Shown: piece after piece, positions 7,439 to 15,684 of the stretch
How the letters are laid out: every line of letters starts with the position of its first letter
Numbering within the stretch: the stretch's first letter is position 1
NCBI GenBank assembly: GCA_965250215.1
Contig: CBDFNN010000004.1
Coordinates: 1,302,001 to 1,366,000, forward strand
Direction: 5' to 3'
DNA: 64,000 nucleotides
Source of the DNA: CBDFNN01 sp965250215
GTDB taxonomy: Bacteria > Bacteroidota > Rhodothermia > Rhodothermales > DATKEJ01
Position numbers and translations under genes: made by a program
The notes under the pieces: generated by a model
What the model was told of the DNA's origin: nothing
Databases searched by the model: none
The model's input: the letters and a program-made list of their open reading frames with translations, nothing else

Positions 7439-10027
7439 ATGAATATGAAATCTCACCTATATCTACTTCTTCTCCTGAGCTTTTCCCTCGCAACACCGCT
7501 TAGTGCTCAAATCGATGTCAGCGGAAGCTGGTCTAATATCGAAGCATACGGAAGCGGAGTTAGCAGTCCTTATTGTTCTGGCATTTTCAATGCCTCTCAA
7601 GAAATCAGATATGGTGCAAGCTACTACGACAATGGCTACTGGGATTCGATGTGTTACTGGACTAACAAACCAGGCGGACAGAGTGGTCTTGGTTTCTATG
7701 GTAACTCGAATATCAATTTCGCCTGTCAGACACCAGGTCAGACCAAAGAGCTATACAATCTCGGCACTTTTACTCACTACAATCAGCCGATTTACGTGCC
7801 CTATTCTACAGATGGCGTCAATAGTGAGAGTCTTTCTGGAGGATTACTAACGGTTTCACTCACTGGCGAATCTGATTCGGATTTCGATTTCTTTGTTGAC
7901 TTTGAAGAGACGCCGAATAATCCGAATAACTATCCGGTTGCGCGATGGGATACCTCGACATGTCCTTATGGAGAGAACAACGGATCATGCAACGACAGAA
8001 TTAGTGTCGAAGACAGAATTGATCCAGGCAATGAGATTATTATTGATGGAGAGAGCTGCCAAGTCGTTCTCGAAGGCTTCGGCGACTGTAGTACAGGCGT
8101 TTCTTCGGACGTGGTAGAGTTTATCACAACGGAAGGTAGCACAAACTCAGCATGCCTCTGGGCAAGCATGACTACTCCCGAAGATCTGAATGGGACGGTT
8201 GGAGACTTCGTTTGGTCTGATTTGAACGCAGACGGAATCCAGACGCCTAGTGAGCCCGGTATCACTGGCATCGTTTTGGACTTGTACGTGTCTGTTGACA
8301 ATCAGTCGTACTCGTTTGCAGAGACCACGACAACCGGCAGCAATGGGAAGTATTCCTTCGACAGTATCAATCCCGATCTCTGGTATAAGGTTTTTATAGA
8401 TCCCGCCAATATTCCAAACGGCGGCGCAATCACAGCCCGTAAGCAGGGAAGCAAATCTGGAAAAGACAGCAATGCCTATCAAACTGGGTTTACAAATAGG
8501 TTTTCGGTCAATGAAAGTAAATTCAAGAAATCAATAGATATAGGTATCGTACCAATCTCCGTGATGGTCAGTCTAAGTGGACAAGCATGGATCGATCGTA
8601 GCGGAGATGGTACATTGGAGAGCGCCGCAGAGCAAGCCGCACCAGTTGACGGCGCCACCGTGAAACTATACAAGGACGAGAATGGCGATGGGGTAAAAGA
8701 CGGTGGTGCACTTCAGACCACAACAACTCAAGGCGGTGGTCTGTACGACTTCTCCGGTCTAAATCCCTCTTTGAACTATGTCGTTGAGTTGACTGACATT
8801 CCTTCCGCGCTGCCAGGATTCGTAGCTTTAAATGCGGGAAGCAATGATGCTATAGACAGCGATTTCGACCCCGCAACGGGATTTACAGCATCAATTAATC
8901 CTGAGCCATCAATTCCCGTTGTTGATGTCGATGCGGGACTTAACGCTGGTGGAATCGTCATCGTGATTTATGACAATGGTGATGCCCCTACCGTATACGA
9001 CATAGGTGGCGAACCAGGCCATGTCCAGAACGATCAATTGTTCATCGGAAGCATTTTGGGTGATGGGGTCAACAGCCCGGATAAATTCAGTCCTCGTTTC
9101 GATATGGCCACTCTTTCAGCAGTCGTGCCTTTAGACGATGGAATAAGTGGGCCTGCTGCTATTCCAGGCGGATCAGTAAGAGGATTTTCACTGGATGTCA
9201 CAATCGTCTCGAATGCATGGGCTTCATTGTCCTGCTGGGTCGACTATGATCAGAACAATGCATTCGACGACGACGAAAAGCGAGATATTCTAATCACTGG
9301 CGCCAATGTCTATTCTGTGCCGATGATTACAACAGAAGACATCGTCTTGGGTGACACCTATGCAAGATGCAGATTGGCCTATGATTCGAGTGAAACCACG
9401 GCACCTGGAGGGCTTGCGAGCTCCGGTGAGGTCGAGGACTTTCCAGTCTTCATAGGAGAAGACCTTCCTGTTGAATTATCATATTTTGAAGCAGATGCTC
9501 GAGATGGTCGCGTCGTTTTAAGCTGGGCAACGGCATCTGAGAGCAACAATGCCGGATTCTCAGTCCAGCATTCCACGAATGGCCGCGACTTTGACGAAAT
9601 CGAATTTATTGAAGGAAATGGAACGACAAATACAGAATCGAACTATTCGTCGAGCATTGACGGTCTAGATTCCGGAATTCACCTTTTCCGACTGAAGCAA
9701 GTCGACCACGATGGTCGCTTTGAATATTCGAGGACGATAGAAGTAGAAATGGAAATACCTTCTCAAGTCCACTTGTCTAATGCCTATCCTAATCCATTCA
9801 ATCCATCTACCACAATCCAATTCTCAGTCCATGAACGAAGCAATGTTGAGATCGGAATCTATGATTTAACGGGTCGGCTCAGACAGACTATCTTTAGTGG
9901 CATCCAAGAAGCTGGAACCGCAAGAGAGATCGCTATAGATGCATCAAAGCTCAGCAGCGGCACTTATTTGGTTCGTCTGAATGCTGAAGGTATTATTGCT
10001 CAAAAATCGATAACTCTGGCCAAATAA
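7439..10027 (+). CDS. Large secreted surface protein, copy B (SdrD-B, GEVED, T9SS tail)
   Basis: An 862-residue paralogue of the preceding gene, alignable over its whole length. Signal peptide 1-24; choice-of-anchor-K-like domain with EIRYGA, LGTFTHYNQPIYV, DFEETPNN and CNDRISVED; SdrD-B-like domain at GDFVWSDLNADGIQ; second SdrD-B-like domain at GQAWIDRSGDGTLES; GEVED domain ending SSGEVEDFPVFIG; LPVELSYFEA segment; T9SS tail AYPNPFNPSTTIQF ending in KSITLAK. The ATG at 7439 is used, with another Met two codons later. It has its own terminator downstream. The pattern of a local duplication with divergence is direct from sequence; function is unknown. Confidence 0.9.
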   Translation: MNMKSHLYLLLLLSFSLATPLSAQIDVSGSWSNIEAYGSGVSSPYCSGIFNASQEIRYGASYYDNGYWDSMCYWTNKPGGQSGLGFYGNSNINFACQTPGQTKELYNLGTFTHYNQPIYVPYSTDGVNSESLSGGLLTVSLTGESDSDFDFFVDFEETPNNPNNYPVARWDTSTCPYGENNGSCNDRISVEDRIDPGNEIIIDGESCQVVLEGFGDCSTGVSSDVVEFITTEGSTNSACLWASMTTPEDLNGTVGDFVWSDLNADGIQTPSEPGITGIVLDLYVSVDNQSYSFAETTTTGSNGKYSFDSINPDLWYKVFIDPANIPNGGAITARKQGSKSGKDSNAYQTGFTNRFSVNESKFKKSIDIGIVPISVMVSLSGQAWIDRSGDGTLESAAEQAAPVDGATVKLYKDENGDGVKDGGALQTTTTQGGGLYDFSGLNPSLNYVVELTDIPSALPGFVALNAGSNDAIDSDFDPATGFTASINPEPSIPVVDVDAGLNAGGIVIVIYDNGDAPTVYDIGGEPGHVQNDQLFIGSILGDGVNSPDKFSPRFDMATLSAVVPLDDGISGPAAIPGGSVRGFSLDVTIVSNAWASLSCWVDYDQNNAFDDDEKRDILITGANVYSVPMITTEDIVLGDTYARCRLAYDSSETTAPGGLASSGEVEDFPVFIGEDLPVELSYFEADARDGRVVLSWATASESNNAGFSVQHSTNGRDFDEIEFIEGNGTTNTESNYSSSIDGLDSGIHLFRLKQVDHDGRFEYSRTIEVEMEIPSQVHLSNAYPNPFNPSTTIQFSVHERSNVEIGIYDLTGRLRQTIFSGIQEAGTAREIAIDASKLSSGTYLVRLNAEGIIAQKSITLAK

Positions 10028-10052
10028 TCTGTTGTCATCAGAACACCTCACT

Positions 10053-10100
10053 CTGAAAATCTGATAATCTGATAATCTGAAGTTCTGAAAATCTGAATCG
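10053..10100 (+). repeat. Six tandem 8-bp units (CTGANAAT-like)
   Basis: The segment reads as six consecutive 8-base units beginning CTGA (CTGAAAAT, CTGATAAT, CTGATAAT, CTGAAGTT, CTGAAAAT, CTGAATCG). It lies between the stop of copy B and its terminator, so it would be in the 3' untranslated part of the mRNA. Confidence 0.65.
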
Positions 10101-10112
10101 CCTCGCTTGTCT

Positions 10113-10147
10113 GAAGGCCGTCCTAGTTAAGGCGGCCTTCTTTTTTT
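10113..10147 (+). terminator. Intrinsic terminator after copy B
   Basis: GAAGGCCG (10113-10120) pairs with CGGCCTTC (10133-10140), with further CCT/AGG pairing inside, and is followed by seven T. The rest of the 304-base gap (10028-10331) holds the CTGA-repeat array and no gene. Confidence 0.9.
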
Positions 10148-10331
10148 GTGGCAAAAACTTCGTTCAGCTGAGGAAATCTTGATCGCAAGCTACTGTCCGG
10201 TTGAGGTCTGAAATGTCCGTTCCACGCTTTTTTGGTGTAAACACCCGGTCCTGATCAATGATATCCCATCATGGGCTTCGGTTTTCGGTCGGTTATTTCT
10301 ACTTTAAGACATCAACTAAACACCTCCCGCT

Positions 10332-11285
10332 ATGGAACGACGAGACTTTCTCAAAAAATCTTCTGGAGCAGCTCTTTCTGGAGCCATCCTTTCTCCCTCA
10401 ATGCTCAAAGGCTTCAATCCCTTGGCCTCGCCATCGGCGCCGCTTTATAAAATATCGCTGGCTCAGTGGACCTTGAATCGAAAGTTTTTCAAGAAGGAGA
10501 TCGACAATTTGGACTTTGCCTCGATTGCAAAAAATGAATTGGGAATTGACGCAGTGGAGTATGTCAATCAGTTCTTTATGAAGAAGGCCAAAGACATGGA
10601 CTACCTAAATGAAATGAAGATGCGGGCCGAAGATAACGGTGTAACAAATGTCCTGATAATGTGTGATGGGGAAGGCGCTATCGGAAGTCCTGACAAGGCT
10701 ACCAGAGTCGAGGCGGCTGAGAATCATCACAAATGGGCAGATGCCGCTAAGTTCTTGGGATGCCATTCAATTCGTGTCAATGCTTTTAGCGGAGGGACCT
10801 GGGGTGCTGCTCCGGATGCCTATACCGAGTCTCAGAAGCTTGTAGCCGATGGTTTGTCTCATCTGCTTGAGTATGTTGCGTCGATGGATTTAAATCTGAT
10901 AGTCGAGAATCATGGTGGCAATTCAAGCAATGCTGATTGGCTCGCTGGGGTTATGGAGATAATTGGCAGCGATCGAATGGGTACCCTTCCAGATTTTGGC
11001 AACTTCACCATCTACAAAGATCTCGTCTATGATCCCTATGTAGGAGTCGACAAACTTATGCCCTTTGCCAAGGGTGTAAGCGTGAAACCAAGTTCTCAAA
11101 AACCTGGAGGAGGTAAGAACATGATCGACTATGAGAAGATGATGCGCATCGTACTGAAGCATGGTTTCAGAGGCTACGCCGGAATAGAGACTGTCGGCCC
11201 AAAAGGAGAGGAGTACGCAGCGATAAAGGAAACTCGAGATCAGCTGATCGCTGTTCGTGAAGCCCTTGCATCCGAGTTTGAGTAA
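10332..11285 (+). CDS. Tat-exported sugar phosphate isomerase/epimerase-family protein
   Basis: A 317-residue xylose-isomerase-like TIM-barrel protein. The leader MERRDFLKKSSGAALSGAIL is a Tat signal with the RRDFLKK motif typical of FCB exported sugar enzymes. Metal-ligand strands are visible: LIVENHGGNSSNADW (about 187-201), MGTLPDFGNFTIYKD (about 216-230), VKPSSQKPGG and FRGYAGIETVGPKG near the C-terminus. It resembles the isomerase/lyase gene at 2813 but is a distinct subfamily. It is monocistronic, 184 bases after the preceding terminator. The substrate is not evident. Confidence 0.85.
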   Translation: MERRDFLKKSSGAALSGAILSPSMLKGFNPLASPSAPLYKISLAQWTLNRKFFKKEIDNLDFASIAKNELGIDAVEYVNQFFMKKAKDMDYLNEMKMRAEDNGVTNVLIMCDGEGAIGSPDKATRVEAAENHHKWADAAKFLGCHSIRVNAFSGGTWGAAPDAYTESQKLVADGLSHLLEYVASMDLNLIVENHGGNSSNADWLAGVMEIIGSDRMGTLPDFGNFTIYKDLVYDPYVGVDKLMPFAKGVSVKPSSQKPGGGKNMIDYEKMMRIVLKHGFRGYAGIETVGPKGEEYAAIKETRDQLIAVREALASEFE

Positions 11286-11420
11286 TATATCTGGCTTTTC
11301 TACTGGGAGATGGTTGGAGTCCATCATCCTCTAGGGAGATCAGCTTAGCAGAAGGACTAGTCAAGGCCACATAAGCTGGGAAGTGGCGGCAAGTCCTCGT
11401 TCCCGTAACTCACAACTCTA

Positions 11421-12353
11421 ATGCATGTTATTTTTGGCTATGGTCAAATAGGGACTCCGCTGGCAGAGATATTGAGCCGGCAAGGCAAATCTGTACGAGT
11501 GATCAAGAGATCTAAAGCCGAGGTACCAGATGGTGTGGAGCTCATGCTTGGTGACGTTGCCGATTCTGCATTCTGCGACAAGGCTTGCTTCGGTGCGGAT
11601 GTGGTTTATCATTGCATGAATCCAGCCTATAGCATCAAGAAATGGAGGCAACTGCTTCCATTATATATGAGAAATCTGGTAGGAGCGGCGTCATCGTCAA
11701 ACGCCAAATTGGTCGTTCTAGACAATCTCTACTGCTACGGAGCAACGACCGGACTGCCAATAAATGAGATGAGTCCTATTAATCCGACTAGCAAGAAGGG
11801 AGAAGTTCGAGCTGATGTCACTTACTATCTCAATACTGCGATCGATCAAGGTGAAATCCAGGCGGTCATTGCTAGAGCTGCTGACTTCTATGGCCCAGGC
11901 GGAACGCTCAGTCAGTTTGGTGACTTCTTTTGGAAGTCGGCGATCAAGGGAAAGGCCCCACAAATATTTTTCAACCCTGACACATTACATTCATATACCT
12001 ACACCCTCGATGTAGCCGAGGCTTTGGCCCTATTAGGTGATGCCCCTAACGAGGATTTTGGAAAAACGTGGATGATTCCGACGGTGGAAGCAGACTCGAC
12101 CAGAAATCTTGTCAAAAGATTTTCGAAACATCTTGGCCAGGAAATTCCGCTTAAAGTTATGCCACGCGGCTTACACAAGTTTCTGGGATATTTGGTGCCC
12201 ATCGTCGGGGAATTGGCAGAGATGAGATATCAATGGGACGAATCTTTCATTCTCGATTCGAGCAAGTTCAGCGAGCACTTCGGTTTGATGCCAACGGATG
12301 TCGAGGAGGGCGCTAGGGCAACCGTCGATTGGGCGGAAGAGAAATACAGATAA
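11421..12353 (+). CDS. NAD-dependent epimerase/dehydratase-family protein
   Basis: A 310-residue atypical short-chain dehydrogenase with the dinucleotide motif FGYGQIG at residues 4-10, near the very N-terminus, followed by a short basic VIKRSKAEVP segment. The catalytic Tyr-x3-Lys is not clear: the region DNLYCYGATTG-PINEMSPINPTSKKG occupies the usual place. The C-terminus has YTYTLDVAEALALLGD, as in sugar-nucleotide epimerase homologues. It could be an NAD(P)-binding reductase or isomerase of a small molecule. It ends 54 bases before a bidirectional terminator shared with the convergent T9SS gene. Confidence 0.82.
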   Translation: MHVIFGYGQIGTPLAEILSRQGKSVRVIKRSKAEVPDGVELMLGDVADSAFCDKACFGADVVYHCMNPAYSIKKWRQLLPLYMRNLVGAASSSNAKLVVLDNLYCYGATTGLPINEMSPINPTSKKGEVRADVTYYLNTAIDQGEIQAVIARAADFYGPGGTLSQFGDFFWKSAIKGKAPQIFFNPDTLHSYTYTLDVAEALALLGDAPNEDFGKTWMIPTVEADSTRNLVKRFSKHLGQEIPLKVMPRGLHKFLGYLVPIVGELAEMRYQWDESFILDSSKFSEHFGLMPTDVEEGARATVDWAEEKYR

Positions 12354-12406
12354 AGGGGTTGAAGGTATAGATGTCGTTTCAACTTGGCACCTCTGTCTAG
12401 ATGACA

Positions 12407-12445
12407 CAAAAGTGGCGTACCAATTTGCTTGACACGCCACTTTTG
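12407..12445. terminator. Bidirectional terminator
   Basis: CAAAAGTGGCGT (12407-12418) and ACGCCACTTTTG (12434-12445) form a perfect 12-bp stem around a 15-base loop, with an A run on one arm and a T run on the other, so it can act in both directions. It sits between two convergent genes. Confidence 0.85.
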
Positions 12446-12465
12446 ACCAAGACTTGGACAGACGG

Positions 12466-13611
12466 CTACTTCGTGAGCAACATCTTTCCGTGGTCCGCGA
12501 AAACCTCTCCGACGACTCGGTAGATGTAAAGGCCACTGGGAAGTCCGTTTGCATCGAAGGAAAAATCACGACGACTGTTAGCCTCCATCTCTCCATCAAA
12601 CAAAATCTGGACTAATTGACCCTTAGCATCAAAAACAACCATACGAACGTTTTGCCTAATCGCCACGACGAGGGAAAACTGTGTACTAGGGTTGAATGGA
12701 TTTGGGTAAGCCTCGGACAATTCATGAGTGCCCGGCACCTCTAACGTCGCCTCCGTTTCTGGGCTAAATGCGAATGCACCATCGAAGTCCAATTGTTTGA
12801 GACGAAAGACGTACATACCTGCTTCAAGGTCTGTTAATCTATACTCATAGTTTTGTGACTCAGTGGTCGTACCGAATCCGTGAACAAATCCTTTTGTTAG
12901 GAAATTATCATCTGATTCTGACTTCAACTGTACCCCGAAACCTGCATTGTTTGTCTCGCTTAAGCTTTCCCATTTCAAAAGGACATCAGAACCTTCGACA
13001 TGGGCGTCAAGGCTTGTCATTTCGACGGGAAGCGGTGCAGCACCGATCACGTTGAGGTTAAAGGCTGGAAGAAGGTTGGAGTTTGGGGAAAGGTTTACGC
13101 ACCCAGCACCAAGTCCGCCTGAACAAATGGTCTCCGCTACCCTGATAAAATATTCTGTCCCAAGTTCTACATCGACAAAGAGATTAGCGCCCCCACCAAG
13201 GGGCACGCCGTCGTCGAAAGTGGAAGCGCAAGCTAATCCAATTAAAGGATAACCTGTTCCGAATTCGGGGGTGTGCACACTTAATGTGGCATTAAATTCT
13301 AGTGGTCCTGTTATCATGATGTCTATTGAGCCGTCAACAGACGGGCTGTAGCTGTACCAGAGGGAATGATCCGAAGTGTGGAATTCATCAATGCACATCG
13401 GCTGATCTTCGTCTGGAAACTCGAGAGTCGCGCCGCTGGTAGTTCCACCGATGTCAATTGGAGTCGAGGTAATAGGAATGGCGTCTGCGAGGTTGTCATT
13501 TATTGGACTATCTCCAGCATTCTGTGCCCAGGCCGCGGTCGCTGTGAGGCCCATAAGAAGGAAAAATAAAATTCCAAAGGTGCAATTCTTTTTCGTAACA
13601 ATATTTCTCAT
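12466..13611 (-). CDS. Secreted protein with T9SS sorting domain
   Basis: A 381-residue secreted protein. An upstream in-frame ATG (13647) exists, but the Met at 13611 directly precedes a proper signal peptide (NIVTKKNCTFGILFFLLMG ... AWAQ). The first half (about 30-200) is a beta-rich domain with three or four cysteines resembling bacterial pre-peptidase-like domains (DNLADAIPI, HSLWYSYSPSVDGSIDIMI, YFIRVAE). The second half has the LPVEMTSLDAHVEGS fibronectin-like segment and a T9SS type A tail (EAYPNPFNPSTQF ... KMLLTK). It shares the last 180 residues' architecture with the two 860-residue proteins at 4487 and 7439. No catalytic motif is seen. Confidence 0.87.
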   Translation of the reverse strand: MRNIVTKKNCTFGILFFLLMGLTATAAWAQNAGDSPINDNLADAIPITSTPIDIGGTTSGATLEFPDEDQPMCIDEFHTSDHSLWYSYSPSVDGSIDIMITGPLEFNATLSVHTPEFGTGYPLIGLACASTFDDGVPLGGGANLFVDVELGTEYFIRVAETICSGGLGAGCVNLSPNSNLLPAFNLNVIGAAPLPVEMTSLDAHVEGSDVLLKWESLSETNNAGFGVQLKSESDDNFLTKGFVHGFGTTTESQNYEYRLTDLEAGMYVFRLKQLDFDGAFAFSPETEATLEVPGTHELSEAYPNPFNPSTQFSLVVAIRQNVRMVVFDAKGQLVQILFDGEMEANSRRDFSFDANGLPSGLYIYRVVGEVFADHGKMLLTK

Positions 13612-13718
13612 TATTTTTTGGGTTTGCTGAAAGATTTTGTGGCACACAGATATTGTACGTTATCGCGAATCGGATTGCCAGTTGCTATTCTCGGCGGAAA
13701 TATCCGTTGATAGAAACT

Positions 13719-13901
13719 CTATCCAGATAGGGCCATCCGCACCTGATCTAAAAAACGGGGTAGCTTTTTGAAGGGATGAGCAGACTGGGCGAGTGCCAGT
13801 TCGCTAGATTGACGAGTTGTCAATCTCTTGTCGGAATTGATAAAACCCATAGGTAGAACAGCTAGGCCTTTTAATAAGCGTCGTCGCGAGTGAATTTCCA
13901 T
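13719..13901 (-). pseudogene. Short Tat-leader ORF, possible gene remnant
   Basis: A 60-residue frame starts MEIHSRRRLLKGLAVLPMGF, which is a convincing Tat signal core, but stops after about 40 further residues (KKLPRFLDQVRMALSG). Exported Tat substrates are rarely this short, so it may be the 5' remnant of a lost gene or a genuine miniprotein. It lies in the 339-base gap 13612-13950, divergent from the kinase gene at 13951, and nothing recognisable continues in other frames downstream. Confidence 0.35.
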
Positions 13902-13950
13902 ATTCCTACTTGTTGTAGTTGTTCTTGTAGAATACCATAGCTTCAAATAA

Positions 13951-14607
13951 ATGGCATATTGGTCAATAATGACAGGGCGGACTCAATATTTGCTCAGACT
14001 CGTTGAATCCAGACTCGAGGGGACTGGCAGATATATCCTCGGAATTACTGGCCCTCCAGCTTCAGGAAAATCCACGCTCTCTAGGGATTTGGTTAGGACG
14101 ATTAACGATAGGGAAGGTGCAGAAATAGCGGTCCTACTTGGAATGGATGGATTCCACAAATCAAATGCAGACTTGAAAGAACTGGGCTTACTTCACCTCA
14201 AGGGAATTCCTGAGTCCTTTGATTCGCAGAAGTATGTAGGTCTGCTCTCCGTGTTAAAGAAATACCCAGAAGAAACCCATCATGCTCCAGAATTCAGACG
14301 AGAAATCGAAGCATCGATCCAAAATGCGATTGCGATTCATCCTCACCATAAGCTGGTTGTAACGGAAGGGAATTATCTCCTACTCGAGAGTTATCCCTGG
14401 AAGGAGTTATCCCAAATTATCGACGAGGTATGGTACCTGGAAATTGAAGAGGAAATCCGACTAAGGCGCCTGACGGAGCGACACTTGTTTCATGGACGAT
14501 CTCAAGAAGAGACAGCAAAAAAAATCGATGAAACAGATGATCCTAACACGCGGCTGATCGAAGAGTCAAAAAATAGGGCAGATAGAGTTTTGAAAATAGA
14601 TGCCTGA
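13951..14607 (+). CDS. P-loop nucleoside/nucleotide kinase-family protein (YggC-like)
   Basis: A 218-residue P-loop kinase of the PanK/uridine kinase-like group that includes E. coli YggC. The Walker A motif GPPASGKST is at residues 34-42; a Walker-B-like VVTEGNYLLLES segment follows at about 133-144, as in the family (VVxEGNYLLL), and an arginine-rich lid RLRRLTERHLFHGRS at about 170-184. The substrate is probably a small metabolite hydroxyl, perhaps a sugar or nucleoside. It is convergent with galU; the 100 bases between them contain CCCAAAA-like and CGGAACAC-like repeated words. An alternative start lies six codons in. Confidence 0.82.
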   Translation: MAYWSIMTGRTQYLLRLVESRLEGTGRYILGITGPPASGKSTLSRDLVRTINDREGAEIAVLLGMDGFHKSNADLKELGLLHLKGIPESFDSQKYVGLLSVLKKYPEETHHAPEFRREIEASIQNAIAIHPHHKLVVTEGNYLLLESYPWKELSQIIDEVWYLEIEEEIRLRRLTERHLFHGRSQEETAKKIDETDDPNTRLIEESKNRADRVLKIDA

Positions 14608-14707
14608 GGCGGGTTTTGTCAAATCTCAACTTGACGATGTAAATTAAAGGAGCATCTTCCCACAACCCAAAACCCACTCTTCCGGAACACGGCAAACGGA
14701 ACACCTC

Positions 14708-15604
14708 CTATTCCATCACTTCCTTCAAATAGGCCATGACTCCGTCACGCATATCCTTCCGTCTGAGTGCATAATCTAAAAAGCACTTTACATACTCAAC
14801 TCGATTCCCAATGTCATATCGATGTGCCTTCCATTTCAAAGCAAAAGTTGGTATATCCGCGGCTTGCATATTCATAGCATCGGTCAGCTGGATTTCACCT
14901 CCGTGTCCTTCGCTGGTACGATCCAAATAGTCAAATATATCTGGTGTGAATATGTATCTACCGGCGATGGCCAGGTTAGTGGGCGCGTGCTCCGGACTTG
15001 GTTTTTCGATCAATCTGTTGAGCCGGTACAAATCAGGGTAGGCAGAGTCTTCAACGCCATCGACGATGCCATATCGAGAGACCCATTCATGCGGGACTTC
15101 GTGCACAGCAACAACACTGGATTCTTTTTTGTCGTATGCGTCAATTAGATGTCGTAGCCCCGGAATGCTTTCACCTTCGGCATCTTGCTTTGAGCTATCA
15201 ATAATGGTATCGCCAAGTAGAACGGCGAAGGGCTCATTCCCAACGTGCATTCGGGCATGGCGAATAGCGTCTCCAAGGCCGGCTTGTGTCTTCTGACGGA
15301 TGTAGTGAATATTTGCTTGATCAGCAAGCTCTCTAATCTCAGCTACCATTTCACCCTTCCCGGCCTCATCCAAGAATGACTCAAGCTCTGGATTATAGTC
15401 GAAATGATTTTCTATCGACCTCTTGGTTCGTCCCGTTATTATTAATATGTCGTCTAGGCCACTTGCTATCGCCTCCTCGATGACATACTGAATTACAGGT
15501 TTGTCCACGATGGGTAACATTTCCTTTGGCATCGATTTAGTCGCTGGCAGAAATCGAGTGCCCATACCCGCGGCAGGAATGACGGCTTTTCTTATGATCG
15601 ACAT
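14708..15604 (-). CDS. galU: UTP-glucose-1-phosphate uridylyltransferase
   Basis: A 298-residue nucleotidyltransferase that makes UDP-glucose from glucose-1-phosphate and UTP. The N-terminus has the signature PAAGMGTRFLPATKSMPKEM (residues 10-29) with uridine-binding glycine residues and the catalytic lysine. Length and the C-terminal KWKAHRYDIGNRVEYVKCFLDYALRR match bacterial GalU. The glucuronokinase-like gene lies 80 bases upstream on the same strand, so the two are probably co-transcribed. This raises the possibility that the enzyme also takes glucuronate-1-phosphate to UDP-glucuronate, as plant UDP-sugar pyrophosphorylase does; that is inference. Confidence 0.95.
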   Translation of the reverse strand: MSIIRKAVIPAAGMGTRFLPATKSMPKEMLPIVDKPVIQYVIEEAIASGLDDILIITGRTKRSIENHFDYNPELESFLDEAGKGEMVAEIRELADQANIHYIRQKTQAGLGDAIRHARMHVGNEPFAVLLGDTIIDSSKQDAEGESIPGLRHLIDAYDKKESSVVAVHEVPHEWVSRYGIVDGVEDSAYPDLYRLNRLIEKPSPEHAPTNLAIAGRYIFTPDIFDYLDRTSEGHGGEIQLTDAMNMQAADIPTFALKWKAHRYDIGNRVEYVKCFLDYALRRKDMRDGVMAYLKEVME

Positions 15605-15684
15605 TGGGATCTTTTGTGGAGAACTAGAGCATATTTGACGATGCTCCAGTTGTTGTAACAGACCGAAATTGGGACTGTCAAGGG

